NCBI GenBank assembly: GCA_041660045.1
Contig: JBAZXA010000016.1
Span: forward strand, 1 to 48,586
DNA from: WM-3-3 sp041660045
GTDB taxonomy: Bacteria; Pseudomonadota; Gammaproteobacteria; Methylococcales; Methylomonadaceae
DNA: 48,586 nucleotides
Direction of reading: 5' to 3'
Position numbers and translations under genes: made by a program. Position 1 is the first letter of the stretch, and the number at the start of each line of letters is the position of its first letter. This document shows positions 16,601 through 25,837 of the stretch, piece by piece. A model generated the notes under the pieces. That model saw only the letters and a list, made by a program, of their open reading frames with translations, was not told the origin of the DNA and did no database searches.

Positions 16601-17241
16601 TCATGCATTTGTTGATAGTATTCTATGGCTTCTGGGTAGCGTTTAGTCTGACTGTAAGAAAAAGCCATGGCCTGATTGGCATACAACAAAACCCATTCGT
16701 TAGTACTGCCCTTGGCAATTTCCTTGGCTTGCACGGCTATAGCGATAGCTTGGTCCAAATTTTCCATACGCATATACATCATCGCCGCGCGATACATCGC
16801 TTCCACTAATAGATCCGGTCGGTCAACACCATCGAGTATGGTCAAATTATGCGTGTCGGCCACAATCATCTTCTCAATATTGCCTTGATTTACGGCATTC
16901 CAGGCAATATTGACATCTGCTTCTGACTGGCCTGTCTTATCCTTGTATTGTTTCGCCAAATCGAAGGCCAACTGGGCGTGAATGACTGAACTTTCAGTTT
17001 CGGCCAGATAAATTTCGATACGCGCCAGCAAATTCAACAACCGGACATTGTCAGCAGGTGTCGTTTCAGCAGGCATCGATGCCTGCAAGCGCAGGATTTC
17101 GCGGTAAGCCTTCGGCGCGCTATTCTCCGCCAACATCCTTACCGTTTCTAAATTTACACGCCATTCAGCTAAGCTGTTCTCACCATAAGCCCTGCCGCTT
17201 AGGGAAATTGCCAAAAGAAAAACTGCCACTAGCTTAAACAC
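13618..17241 (-). CDS. Hybrid sensor histidine kinase with periplasmic TPR domain (copy 1)
   Basis: 1207 residues. Signal peptide (about 1-20), a long TPR solenoid expected in the periplasm (about 30-390, helices with ALLGMG, AIAHGLFSLAENLRSQGR and similar), a short coiled coil, a membrane helix (about 425-447), PAS (about 470-590), a second PAS (about 605-720), HisKA with SHELRTPLNA (His763), HATPase with SKGTGLGLGI, and REC with Asp1055. A helical C-terminal tail after REC has no HPt histidine that I can see. Lies 9 bp after the TonB receptor gene and 1 bp before the GGDEF-EAL regulator, suggesting that receptor state or a periplasmic ligand controls c-di-GMP. Confidence 0.92.
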   Translation of the reverse strand: MFKLVAVFLLAISLSGRAYGENSLAEWRVNLETVRMLAENSAPKAYREILRLQASMPAETTPADNVRLLNLLARIEIYLAETESSVIHAQLAFDLAKQYKDKTGQSEADVNIAWNAVNQGNIEKMIVADTHNLTILDGVDRPDLLVEAMYRAAMMYMRMENLDQAIAIAVQAKEIAKGSTNEWVLLYANQAMAFSYSQTKRYPEAIEYYQQMHENARQVHSKFQEANALLGMGTAVSNGGENSKGESLIREALKLYYEVEGPFAIAHGLFSLAENLRSQGRVSETLPILNEVVLIYEQHSNKIGLWWTFFQRSTNFKTLGNSQQAQADAERTYELAKAIGFPIYLSKSARLIASIYGSQKRYKQAYEFSVEADKMAARSASENGGLRIVELAKRYETEIRQREIDQLNQRNQEQAGELERRRLQQRWLWTVIVGCSVILLGTGIFLQSVRRTNYRLATLNRQAQQAKNNLQATLDAIPDPLFEIGLDGSFYTYHASRHDPLVISGQPPIGKNLFEVMPANAAAICFSALAEANLKRQSICKQFELAFLTGKVWIELSVAAKPAVFGQQPRFIVISRDITERKNYESVLLQQAELERRQSQFFKIAPGFFFTAVKQADGRYQLPFASMGLYYLFGLQPEEVQDDANLLWNMISPVNIETMLGAADAYETSPETICSEFRIQHPVKHEFWLEMRALPQVVEQDLTIWYGFMLDITERKQAENELRHYKDQLEITVEQRTLELRVAVTAAEAANKAKSTFLANMSHELRTPLNAILGFSNIVRKNPRLPESEQRNIDIIKHSGEHLLSLINDVLEMAKIEAGRVQLEEEPFDLGRMVRRVTEMMRARAVEKGLELVIDQSSQFPRYIIGDEARLSQILINLVANALKFTLQGGVIIRLNTKNNTVSHLLIEVEDSGPGIAESDRQRIFEPFVQLSQLSDSKGTGLGLGITSQFVQLMNGHISIESTLGKGTLFRIDLPLKQVAEGDVIYLNNVEERTVLGVLPGQPKYRILIVEDQWENQVLLANLMEVTGFDVKVASNGKQGVEFFQGWLPDLIWMDRQMPIMDGLAATKAIRALPGGTAVKIIGVSASVLSNQRMEIFDAGMDDFIRKPYHAIEIYECLAKQLGVEFLYADDAKPAVQIELTASMLAILPAQMRHDLEIALINLDNAQIEYLIQQIAEFDPQLQAALMKFADNYNYPAILKVLRSSKE

Positions 17242-17250
17242 AGGTCAACA

Positions 17251-19869
17251 TTAAAATCGAACCGAGGTTGTAAAACTAACCTGGGTATCATTGACCAACG
17301 TGTTTTGTGGCCGTGTTTCCACGCCGTTAAATGAACTTCTTATAGTGCCTAGAAGATTCGTGCCTTCTAGCGAGACAGAGACATGATTATTGATCCGATA
17401 ACCCAAAGAAGCATTTAGCCAACCATAGGCACGGGTATAAACCGGTACCGCACCAACCCCAACAAAATTGCTGATACCGCTTAAAAAATCATCGCGCCAA
17501 TTATAAGCAATACGGGCTGAAACAGGCCCTTTCTCATAAATGCCGATAATATTGAAGCTATTTTTGGACAGGTTTTGCAAGGGTACATTTTGGCCTAACA
17601 CTGTACTTGGCGCTACGCTATTAATAAAAGTGTAATTAATTTGCAAACCCAAGCCACTTAATAATCCAGGCAAAAAATCGTAAAACTGCTGATAACCGAC
17701 CTCAACTCCTGCGATAGTTGCAGCACTTGTATTTTGAGGCCTGCTAACTTGGTAAGTGACACCATCATAAGTTTCCTGACGGCTGACTGTAGTCAAAAAA
17801 CCATCAACCTGTTTGTAAAACCCAGCACCATAAATATACGTGCCAGCATTAAAATACTTTTCCACTGAAACATCAAAATTATCCGAACGAACCGGCTTGA
17901 GCGCGGGATTACCTGCACTGCCCTGGTTCAACGCTGGCGTGATGGTATTACGGATCAGAACCAACGAAGGTGACAGCTGATTAAAATCCTGCCGGGTAAT
18001 CGATTTCGATACTCCCACCCGCATATACAGACTGTCGGTAAGCTTATATCGCAGATTTAAACTGGGCAGGTAATCGACCGCATCGTTGTTGATATTAATG
18101 GGTAGTACTCCCCCGTTGATGGGATCAGACTGACTGCCGCCCACAGACTCCAACGTCCGCACCACCCTTAACCCAGCATTGCCATCTAACGGGAAAGTTT
18201 CCGCTTCAAATTGGCCCAGTAAATAGCCGGTCTGGGTTTCTTCGTTAATCTGCCAGACACTGGTAGGATTACCGGCCGCGGGAATCGGCCTGGTGATCCC
18301 AAATGAATTCCGATAAGCAACAGCATTACGTGCATTGCTAAGATCCCCAACCAAAAAACTGCCTATGCTGGTTCCGGCACCACCGAGAAAGCCAGTGGCC
18401 GGATTGGCAAGAACATCGCCAGGCACGCTTGCCGCCGAAATTCTGCCGGGCACCGCCTGGTCGGCGAGAATCAAACCGGGGGCGTTATTGGCCTGGCGCT
18501 TGGCGTAACGGATACCGGCCGACACCATTTTAATGAAGCGTCCGCTTAATTCGTAATCACCATCCAGCTTAACAGCCCATAAATCGCCCTGAAACGGTAA
18601 TGTCCGGTACGCAATACTGGCAAATTGAAAATTGCCAGGGTCTAGCAAATTAATACCACTAAGGCTAGTACTGGGAATTGAAGCAGACAAATCCTGGCTA
18701 AAAAAGGGTGCTGTGCCGCTCAACACGGGGCCTGAAAAAAATAAATTGTTAAAGCTTTTAGTGTAGCTCACGTCGGTTTTAAGCGTTAGCTTAGCTTTAT
18801 TCCAGACACCGCCTATCGCTTCCTGTTCAGTCCGATCCACGGTATCTCGGGCGAAGCTGAGTATAGAAATAGGGGAATTGGTCGAGATAATGCTTTTAAG
18901 ATCACGTGTGCCAGGGAATAGCGTTGGGCTGCCGGCAACAAAGCTCGAACCTGGTGTAACATTGATTTGATATGAATTTTGTAGGGTCTTAAACTCTACA
19001 TAACTACCTTCGGCATAGAGTTCCAAATGATCCGATGGCCGCCATTGAAAAACTGCACTACCCGCGGTCCTATTGCGTTGGCCTGAGCTGCTGGTTTCCG
19101 AAGTACCGTTAGGGGCGATCACAGTCTGGCCAGGAATGATGTCGGTACGGGCTACCGGATTGCCAGCGCTTTTTTGATCTTCCCTAAAAGCGCGTTCCTG
19201 GTAAGTAAAATTGATTAGGGCACCAAATTCCCCAAAAGCTTCCGTTTGCCAGCGATTGCTCAATAATGTGGAAAACTGCGGTTTAGCGTCGTCAACCAAA
19301 TCGCCATAGATTACCCGTCCCGACCCGTACAACTGCAAGCCCTTGAAATCGAAAGGCCGGTGTGTCCTCACATCAACCAAGCCGCCAACGCCACCTTCTA
19401 TATGATTGGCCGATGAGGTTTTATAAACATCGAGCCCTGCCAGCATTTCGGCAGGAATATCGGCAAAATTTAGGGTACGTCCAGAGCCAGCCGTAAAAAC
19501 TTCGCGTCCATTTAATAACGTTTCCAGCTGCGTGAGGCCGCGAATTGCCACACCTGCGCCTTCGCCACGGTCCTGCAAAACTTGTACACCAGTGACTCTG
19601 GACAGTGCGTCGGTTACATTAACATCCGGCAGTTTGTTAATATCCTCAGTTACTACCGAATCGACAATTTCCAGTTTTTCACGCTTTATAGCTTGCGCCG
19701 AGCTCAGGCTAGCACGTTTACCGACAACCTCAAGCGTCTTCAATGCGACAGCTTCAGGTACTGGATTTTCTACATAGGGTGCATCAGCTTTTGCAAAGGC
19801 AGTCTGTTGATGAGCGCCTAGCATTACTAACAAACAATACAGCGAAAAGCAGCTCAAATACCTATTCAT
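17251..19869 (-). CDS. TonB-dependent outer-membrane receptor
   Basis: 872 residues. Signal peptide (about 1-26), a plug domain starting around EDINKLPDVNVTDALSRVTG with RGLTQLETLLNGREVF, and a 22-strand barrel ending in VSFTTSVRF with the terminal Phe needed for outer-membrane assembly. The plug sequence fits the Xanthomonas/Caulobacter subgroup of TonB receptors, often used for carbohydrate or complex organic ligands. The substrate here cannot be read from the sequence. It is first in an operon with the kinase and regulator downstream. A palindromic leader 35 bp upstream is shared with the second operon. AGGGG lies before the ATG. Confidence 0.92.
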   Translation of the reverse strand: MNRYLSCFSLYCLLVMLGAHQQTAFAKADAPYVENPVPEAVALKTLEVVGKRASLSSAQAIKREKLEIVDSVVTEDINKLPDVNVTDALSRVTGVQVLQDRGEGAGVAIRGLTQLETLLNGREVFTAGSGRTLNFADIPAEMLAGLDVYKTSSANHIEGGVGGLVDVRTHRPFDFKGLQLYGSGRVIYGDLVDDAKPQFSTLLSNRWQTEAFGEFGALINFTYQERAFREDQKSAGNPVARTDIIPGQTVIAPNGTSETSSSGQRNRTAGSAVFQWRPSDHLELYAEGSYVEFKTLQNSYQINVTPGSSFVAGSPTLFPGTRDLKSIISTNSPISILSFARDTVDRTEQEAIGGVWNKAKLTLKTDVSYTKSFNNLFFSGPVLSGTAPFFSQDLSASIPSTSLSGINLLDPGNFQFASIAYRTLPFQGDLWAVKLDGDYELSGRFIKMVSAGIRYAKRQANNAPGLILADQAVPGRISAASVPGDVLANPATGFLGGAGTSIGSFLVGDLSNARNAVAYRNSFGITRPIPAAGNPTSVWQINEETQTGYLLGQFEAETFPLDGNAGLRVVRTLESVGGSQSDPINGGVLPININNDAVDYLPSLNLRYKLTDSLYMRVGVSKSITRQDFNQLSPSLVLIRNTITPALNQGSAGNPALKPVRSDNFDVSVEKYFNAGTYIYGAGFYKQVDGFLTTVSRQETYDGVTYQVSRPQNTSAATIAGVEVGYQQFYDFLPGLLSGLGLQINYTFINSVAPSTVLGQNVPLQNLSKNSFNIIGIYEKGPVSARIAYNWRDDFLSGISNFVGVGAVPVYTRAYGWLNASLGYRINNHVSVSLEGTNLLGTIRSSFNGVETRPQNTLVNDTQVSFTTSVRF

Positions 19870-19903
19870 GGGCTTAACCCCTATTCGGAATCTTTTGTTA
19901 TGC

Positions 19904-19941
19904 GATATTTAAAAAATTAAATATCCTAAAGTTCCTTCTTT
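19904..19941 (-). promoter_or_regulatory. Conserved palindromic leader, operon 1
   Basis: Inverted repeat GATATTT...AAATATC followed (plus-strand reading) by CTAAAGTTCCTTCT. It begins 35 bp from the receptor's start codon. The operon at 26488 has GATATTT...AAATATC with TTGAGTTCCCTCT at the same 35-bp distance. It may be an operator, a promoter element or part of the 5' leader RNA; sequence alone does not decide. Confidence 0.5.
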
Positions 19942-20291
19942 ATTCTAAACAACTCGCATACCAAATTAAGCCTTATGCCTTCCCACCAGGTTATGCATGT
20001 GTTTTGAGTCCGTATGTAGTCTATCAAATAAATAAATCGGCCACCTAGGGATTTTTCTTCCTATTCAAACAGTAAAACCTTTTGCCCACCGTAGCTATGG
20101 AAAACTTTGAATAATCATAAAAATCAATTTTTTAAGCTACTTGCCGGTGCCCTCTTATATTGCATTGGGAATGTCTAACCGTGTTTACATTTGTGGTGTT
20201 ATGTCCACTTTATGTCAGCATATAGCCGTTGCTGAATATATCCAGTCAATTGAATTCTTAAACTTACTTTTAAGTCTCTGTGTGCAGCATG
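19942..20291. other. Gene-free stretch between the two signalling operons
   Basis: About 350 bp between the leader of operon 1 and the end of operon 2. Presumably contains the operon 1 promoter. I see no convincing terminator, repeat or small gene. Confidence 0.35.
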
Positions 20292-23021
20292 CTAAACATA
20301 GCTGCTAAGCGGTAACTTTTGTTTTAGTAACAGCTCAAATTCGTTTAAGGGAACCGGTTTGCTGAATAAAAAACCTTGATAAAGATGGCAGCCTTGTTGC
20401 GCTAGAAAGGTGTATTGTTCTTTGCTTTCTACGCCTTCGGCAAGGCTTTCTAAACCTAAGCTGTTTGCCATACCGATGATGGTTTGGACAATAACGGCAT
20501 CACTTTTTTTCTTATTGATGTTGTGTACAAACGATTGATCGATTTTCAATTGATCTATGGGCAGTTTAGATAGGTAATATAACGAGGAATAGCCGGTGCC
20601 GAAGTCATCCAGGGAAAAGCTAACCCCCAGCGCCCTGAGTTGCTCCATTTTTATGATGGTGTCTTCAATATCGTGCAGGATCAAGCTTTCAGTCAATTCA
20701 AGCTTGAGCCGATTGGCGTTAAATTGATAGCGATTTAAAATTTGGTGCACTTGCTCAACAAAATCAGGCTGGTGGAACTGGGAAGCACTAACGTTGACAG
20801 CAAGCTGTAATTCCTGTTTTTGCGGATCATGCCTCCAAATATCCAATTGCGCACAAGCCACCTCTAAAACCCATTTGCCTATGGGTAAAATCAAACCTGT
20901 TTCTTCTGCTAGCGGTATAAAATTTGCCGGTGAAACTAAACCACGCTGGGGATGTTGCCAACGGATCAAAACTTCAGCACCCAGGATTTGCTGCGCCTGG
21001 TTGACTTGCATTTGGTAATAAAGCTTAAATTGGTTTTCCGCCAAGGCACAGCGCAAGTCTTTGGCTAACGCCATGTGTTCTTCAAGGTCTGCTTGCATGG
21101 CAGGGTCAAAAAAAAGCAGGGAATTACGCCCAGCGCGTTTGGCTTGGTACATGGCGATATCGGTGTACTTAAGCAGCTCATCCACGGTTGCGTCATGATT
21201 GCGGAACAACTCAATGCCCATACTAGCTGAGCAAAAATGTTCATAGCCTTGTAACTGATAGGTTTGCCCTATGGTGGCGAGTATCTTATGGCCAACCGCT
21301 TCAGCTTGTGTGGCTGCTAAGCTGGCATCTAGGCTTAATTCATTCAATATCACCACAAACTCATCGCCACCTAATCTGGCCACGGTGTCCCCTTCCCGTA
21401 GGCAAAGCAACAACCGCTTAGCCACTTCTACCAGTAATAAATCACCCGTGCTATGGCCTTTGGTATCGTTAAGCGTTTTGAAGTCATCAAGATCAATAAA
21501 CATCACGGCGCCGAAATTGGCATGACGCTTACTGTTTGCTAAGGATTGTTGTAAGCGGTCTAATAATAAGCGGCGATTAGGTAAGTTGGTGAGTGGATCA
21601 TAGAATGCCAAACGGGCAATTTCATCTTCAGCTTGTTTACGGGCAATCTCCCGGTTAAAGTTATCCAGCGCGAAACTGATATCCCTAGCCATACCAACCA
21701 GTAATTCCCGGGTATCCGCATCAAAGGCATTGGCTTTGTCCGCATACAGGATAAAAGCGCCCACTACTTTGCCACTACGCGATAAGGGTAGTGAGGCTGA
21801 GGCCGCCCAATTTGCTTGTATACTTTGCTGATGCCAGGGTTTAGTGATGGCATCGTGCATAAAATCATCACACCAAAAAGGCCGTTCTTCACGGATAGCA
21901 ATACCACTAGGGCCGTTACCGTAGGCGCTATCCGCCGCTGCAGAAATCTTGATGCGGCCTATCTCACTAATGCCTTCGCCATAACTGGCAACGGGTCTTA
22001 TCATTTGCGTAGCAGGATCGGTAAGACCTACCCAAGCCGTTTTCATGTCCCCAGATAGCACAGCCGCTTTGCAGATTTGCAGGAACAGCTCCCCTTCGTT
22101 AGTACAATGTACGATCGCTTTGTTACATTCGTTTAGCGCTGCATATAAATGCATGTGCCGCTGAATTTTGGTTTCAGCGGCATGGCGTTCAGTAATATCA
22201 CGGGCCACCCCCAAAACACCAATTGGCGCACAGTTGGCGCCAAACATTGGGGTTTTTAGTATTTCAAAAAGGCCGCGATAACCGTTTTCGGCAAACACTA
22301 TCCATTCTTCATTAGCACTGACTTTTCGCGATAACATAGCTAAACAATCATGTTCGCGGAAGCGGTCGGCTTGTTCTTTGTCAACAAAATCATAATCGGT
22401 TTTTCCGACTATATTGGCTTCTTTCGCGCCCATTAAGCGTTCAAACTGTAAATTACACGCCAAAAAAACCCCATCCGGATCTTTTAACCACACTAGGTCC
22501 GGAATGGTATTAAGCAGGGTACGCAATTGGGTGTTTGCCCTGATTAACCTATCCAGGCTGGCTTTTAGTTTGAGTTCACTGGCCTGTAACTCACTGCTAC
22601 GTTCTGCCACCATTTCTTCCAAATGGTTACGCAAATGATCAACTTCCAAATGGGTCTGCACCCGTGCCATCAATTCTTCGTGTTGGTAAGGTTTGGTTAT
22701 AAAATCCACCGCGCCTAGGCCAAAACCACGTACTTTTTCTTTGGCATCGGGCAACGCACTCACAAAGATAACCGGCACATTATGGGTATTTGGGTTTGCT
22801 TTAAGCTGTTCGCAAACTTCAAAACCAGTTAACCCAGGCATTAGAATATCAAGCAATATAAGATCCGGCGGGTCGCTGATAGCGGATTCCACTGCCAATT
22901 CCCCACTAATTGCTGAACGCACTTGATAACCTTCGGCTTTGAGTATATCCGAGCCCAATTTCAGTGACGCTACGGTATCATCCACGATTAAGATTTTTGC
23001 TTTGCCATGCCTTCTATCCAT
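20292..23021 (-). CDS. Response regulator with REC-PAS-GAF-GGDEF-EAL (copy 2)
   Basis: 909 residues from the ATG at 23021 (a GTG one codon earlier is possible). Domain order is identical to the protein at 10920-13616. Asp in LILLDILMPG, PAS, GAF, GGDEF intact at 551-555 with I-site REGD, and an EAL domain with EVL in place of EAL (a functional variant in many phosphodiesterases) plus DDFGTGYSSL and EGVE. It overlaps the end of the kinase upstream by a few bases. The high similarity to copy 1 indicates a tandem duplication of the whole kinase-regulator pair. Confidence 0.92.
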   Translation of the reverse strand: MDRRHGKAKILIVDDTVASLKLGSDILKAEGYQVRSAISGELAVESAISDPPDLILLDILMPGLTGFEVCEQLKANPNTHNVPVIFVSALPDAKEKVRGFGLGAVDFITKPYQHEELMARVQTHLEVDHLRNHLEEMVAERSSELQASELKLKASLDRLIRANTQLRTLLNTIPDLVWLKDPDGVFLACNLQFERLMGAKEANIVGKTDYDFVDKEQADRFREHDCLAMLSRKVSANEEWIVFAENGYRGLFEILKTPMFGANCAPIGVLGVARDITERHAAETKIQRHMHLYAALNECNKAIVHCTNEGELFLQICKAAVLSGDMKTAWVGLTDPATQMIRPVASYGEGISEIGRIKISAAADSAYGNGPSGIAIREERPFWCDDFMHDAITKPWHQQSIQANWAASASLPLSRSGKVVGAFILYADKANAFDADTRELLVGMARDISFALDNFNREIARKQAEDEIARLAFYDPLTNLPNRRLLLDRLQQSLANSKRHANFGAVMFIDLDDFKTLNDTKGHSTGDLLLVEVAKRLLLCLREGDTVARLGGDEFVVILNELSLDASLAATQAEAVGHKILATIGQTYQLQGYEHFCSASMGIELFRNHDATVDELLKYTDIAMYQAKRAGRNSLLFFDPAMQADLEEHMALAKDLRCALAENQFKLYYQMQVNQAQQILGAEVLIRWQHPQRGLVSPANFIPLAEETGLILPIGKWVLEVACAQLDIWRHDPQKQELQLAVNVSASQFHQPDFVEQVHQILNRYQFNANRLKLELTESLILHDIEDTIIKMEQLRALGVSFSLDDFGTGYSSLYYLSKLPIDQLKIDQSFVHNINKKKSDAVIVQTIIGMANSLGLESLAEGVESKEQYTFLAQQGCHLYQGFLFSKPVPLNEFELLLKQKLPLSSYV

Positions 23022-25827
23022 CACGTAAAGCCTTTAAAATTGCTGGATAATTATAGTTGTCTGCAAGCTGGGTCAAGACCTGTTGTAACTTTGGATCGTA
23101 CTCAGCAAGTTGTTGGATAATAAGCTTTATACGCTCATTATCCAGACTGACCACGGCGGCCTCAAAATCCTGGCGTAAGCCTATTGGTAAAACCGATAGC
23201 ATCGGCGCACTTAATTCAGCTACTGTTGCGACAATCGGGGTATCTGCATAAGCCAGCTTTACCCCTAATTGCTTAACTAAACACTCATAGACTTCATAGC
23301 CGTGGTAGGGTTTACGGATAAAATCATCCATACCCGCCTCTAACATCTGGTTTTGCTGATTAATAAAAACGGAAGCGGTTACCCCAATTATTTTTACGCT
23401 TTGGCCTCCAGGCATAGTGCGTATCGTCTTCGTGGCCACTAAGCCATCCATCACTGGCATGCGCCGATCCATCCAGATCAAATGCGGCTGCCAACTTTGG
23501 AAAATTTCAACACCTCGTTCACCATTATTGGCAACCCTCACCTTAAATCCCGCAGACTCCATCAATTTGGCCAGCAATAGCTGGTTCTCAAATTGATCTT
23601 CAACCACAAGAATCCGGTATTCCGGTTGCCCCGGCAGCAAGCCTAAGACTTCTTTCCTATCAATTTGGTGTAATGTATACATATTTGCCTCAGGTGCCAG
23701 CTTGAGCGGCAAATCAATACGGAACACGCTACCACTACCTAATTTGCTTTGTAGGCTGATTTGGCCATTCATAAGCTCAACAAATTGCCGTGTAATGCTT
23801 AAACCCAAACCGGTGCCTTTGCTATCGGAGAGTTGGCTCAGTTGCACAAAAGGCTCAAATATACGTTGATGATCTTCTAGGGCTATGCCTGAACCAGTAT
23901 CTTCCACATCGATTATCAAATGCGCAGTTGCATAATTAATTTTGGTACTTAAACGGATAGTCACGCCACCTTGTTGGGTAAACTTAAGGGCATTGACAAC
24001 GAGATTAATCAAAACCTGGCTCAGGCGTGCTTCATCACCCACAATATAACGCGGAAACTCTGAAGCTTGGTCTATCAATAATTCCAAGCCTTTTTCGGCG
24101 GCGCGTGCCTGCATCATTTCCGCTACAGCATGTACCATAGCCCTTAAATCGAATGGCGCTTCTTCTAACTGGACCCTTCCAGCTTCAATTTTAGCCATTT
24201 CTAAGACATCATTAATTAGCCCTAATAAATGTTCACCGCTATGTTTAATGATCTCTATGTTACGCCGTTCATCTTCGGGCAGTAATGGGTTTTTGCGCAC
24301 AATATTGGAAAATCCTAGAATCGCATTGAGTGGTGTACGTAATTCGTGGCTCATATTGGCAAGAAATATACTTTTCGCCAAATTGGCCGCTTCCGCCGCA
24401 TTCAGCGCCACTTGCAGTTCTGCTGTACGTTGTTCGACGGTGATTTCCAATTGGTCTTTGTAGCGCCTGAGTTCGTTTTCCGCCCGTTTCCGCTCAGTGA
24501 TATCAAGCATAAAGCCATACCATACCGTATTGGCATCCCGAATATCTTGCGGTATAGCACGAATTTCTATATAGCGTTCGTATGTTTCTGGATGTTGAAT
24601 CTGAAACTCAACACAAACGGGAACTGGAAAATTTCCATTGCTTTCAGCTGTCCGTAAAATTTTCTCAATATTAATGGGATAAGCCATCCGCCATAATAAG
24701 CTGGCATTAGCTTGCACATGTTCAGGCTCCAAACCGCAAAGCGCATACAGCCCCATACTTGCAAACGGTAATTTATAATGGCCATCGGTTTGCTTTACCG
24801 CGGTAAAGAAAAAACCCGGAGCAATTTTAAAAAATTGCGATTGCCGGCTTTCTAGCTCCGCTTGTTGCAAAAGTATGCTCTCGTAACTTTTACGTAAACT
24901 AATATCGCGTGAGATGACGATAAACCTGGGCGCTTCCCCCGCAACAACAGGCTTGGCGGCAACGGATAACTCTATCCATAATTTACCCTGCGGTAGCGCC
25001 AATTCTATTTGCTTGCCTAAAGATATGCCATTCCCATTTGCTTCAGAAAGGGCCTCCAAAAAGATTTCGGCCGCCTTATCCGGCATCACTGCAGTGATAT
25101 TTTGGCCTGTAGGTTGTTGCATCCAGGCCTTAAAAACAGGTTTACCCGATGCATGATAGGCATAAAACTGACCGTCCAAACCCAGTTCAAACAACGGGTC
25201 AGGCATAGCATCCAAGGTCGCCTGTAAATTGTTTTTCACGCGTTGGTCTAATTGATTAGCCATAAGCAACTTATAATGGGTACGTCGAAGACGAATTAAA
25301 AAGCCGCTAGTCGCAAGCAAAATGATTAAGCTTACGCAAATTACTGCCCACAACCAACGCAGTTGTAAGCCCCGGTGTTCCAACTCCATCGCTAGTTCTT
25401 GATTACGCAGGTTAAGCCTATCAATTTCCCGTTGCCTAGCCTGCGCTTCTAACCCGATAACCCCGCCAAGATCGCCAATTGCTGCATTATCGCTAGCCCA
25501 TTGGCCGGCTATGCCAGCTATCTCGGTTGACACCGGTTGTTTCGTATTGGCCTTAGCGGATTCTAGGGCTTGCGTGGCATTAAGCACCATGCCTTGGGCA
25601 ACAAGCAGATTCTTTTCATTACCCACCAACACATTCAGCCAACGCTTATTATGGCCAGGGACCGCATCACCGGAATCGGTAACCCACAAAGATTTGGTGG
25701 CAGTTGCGTTATCAGCAAGCCATGGAAGCGAAGCTAATAGGCTAGGCCTTGCAACAAGTTGAGATTCGCCATTTGCGACGGCATTAAACGAAAAAGCTAG
25801 AATTATGACTACGACCAACTTTAGCAT
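23014..25827 (-). CDS. Hybrid sensor histidine kinase, shortened sensor region (copy 2)
   Basis: 937 residues. Signal peptide (about 1-19) and only about 110 poorly structured residues before the coiled coil (QREIDRLNLRNQEL) and membrane helix (about 157-178). PAS, PAS, HisKA (His494), HATPase (SKGTGLGLSI) and REC (Asp787) match copy 1 closely. Compared with the 1207-residue paralogue at 13618-17241 the periplasmic TPR solenoid is gone, about 270 residues fewer, while the transmitter is intact. It therefore probably senses another signal, through the PAS domains or the small secreted protein encoded just upstream. Overlaps the downstream regulator. Confidence 0.9.
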   Translation of the reverse strand: MLKLVVVIILAFSFNAVANGESQLVARPSLLASLPWLADNATATKSLWVTDSGDAVPGHNKRWLNVLVGNEKNLLVAQGMVLNATQALESAKANTKQPVSTEIAGIAGQWASDNAAIGDLGGVIGLEAQARQREIDRLNLRNQELAMELEHRGLQLRWLWAVICVSLIILLATSGFLIRLRRTHYKLLMANQLDQRVKNNLQATLDAMPDPLFELGLDGQFYAYHASGKPVFKAWMQQPTGQNITAVMPDKAAEIFLEALSEANGNGISLGKQIELALPQGKLWIELSVAAKPVVAGEAPRFIVISRDISLRKSYESILLQQAELESRQSQFFKIAPGFFFTAVKQTDGHYKLPFASMGLYALCGLEPEHVQANASLLWRMAYPINIEKILRTAESNGNFPVPVCVEFQIQHPETYERYIEIRAIPQDIRDANTVWYGFMLDITERKRAENELRRYKDQLEITVEQRTAELQVALNAAEAANLAKSIFLANMSHELRTPLNAILGFSNIVRKNPLLPEDERRNIEIIKHSGEHLLGLINDVLEMAKIEAGRVQLEEAPFDLRAMVHAVAEMMQARAAEKGLELLIDQASEFPRYIVGDEARLSQVLINLVVNALKFTQQGGVTIRLSTKINYATAHLIIDVEDTGSGIALEDHQRIFEPFVQLSQLSDSKGTGLGLSITRQFVELMNGQISLQSKLGSGSVFRIDLPLKLAPEANMYTLHQIDRKEVLGLLPGQPEYRILVVEDQFENQLLLAKLMESAGFKVRVANNGERGVEIFQSWQPHLIWMDRRMPVMDGLVATKTIRTMPGGQSVKIIGVTASVFINQQNQMLEAGMDDFIRKPYHGYEVYECLVKQLGVKLAYADTPIVATVAELSAPMLSVLPIGLRQDFEAAVVSLDNERIKLIIQQLAEYDPKLQQVLTQLADNYNYPAILKALRDG

Positions 25828-25837
25828 AAACCTACCT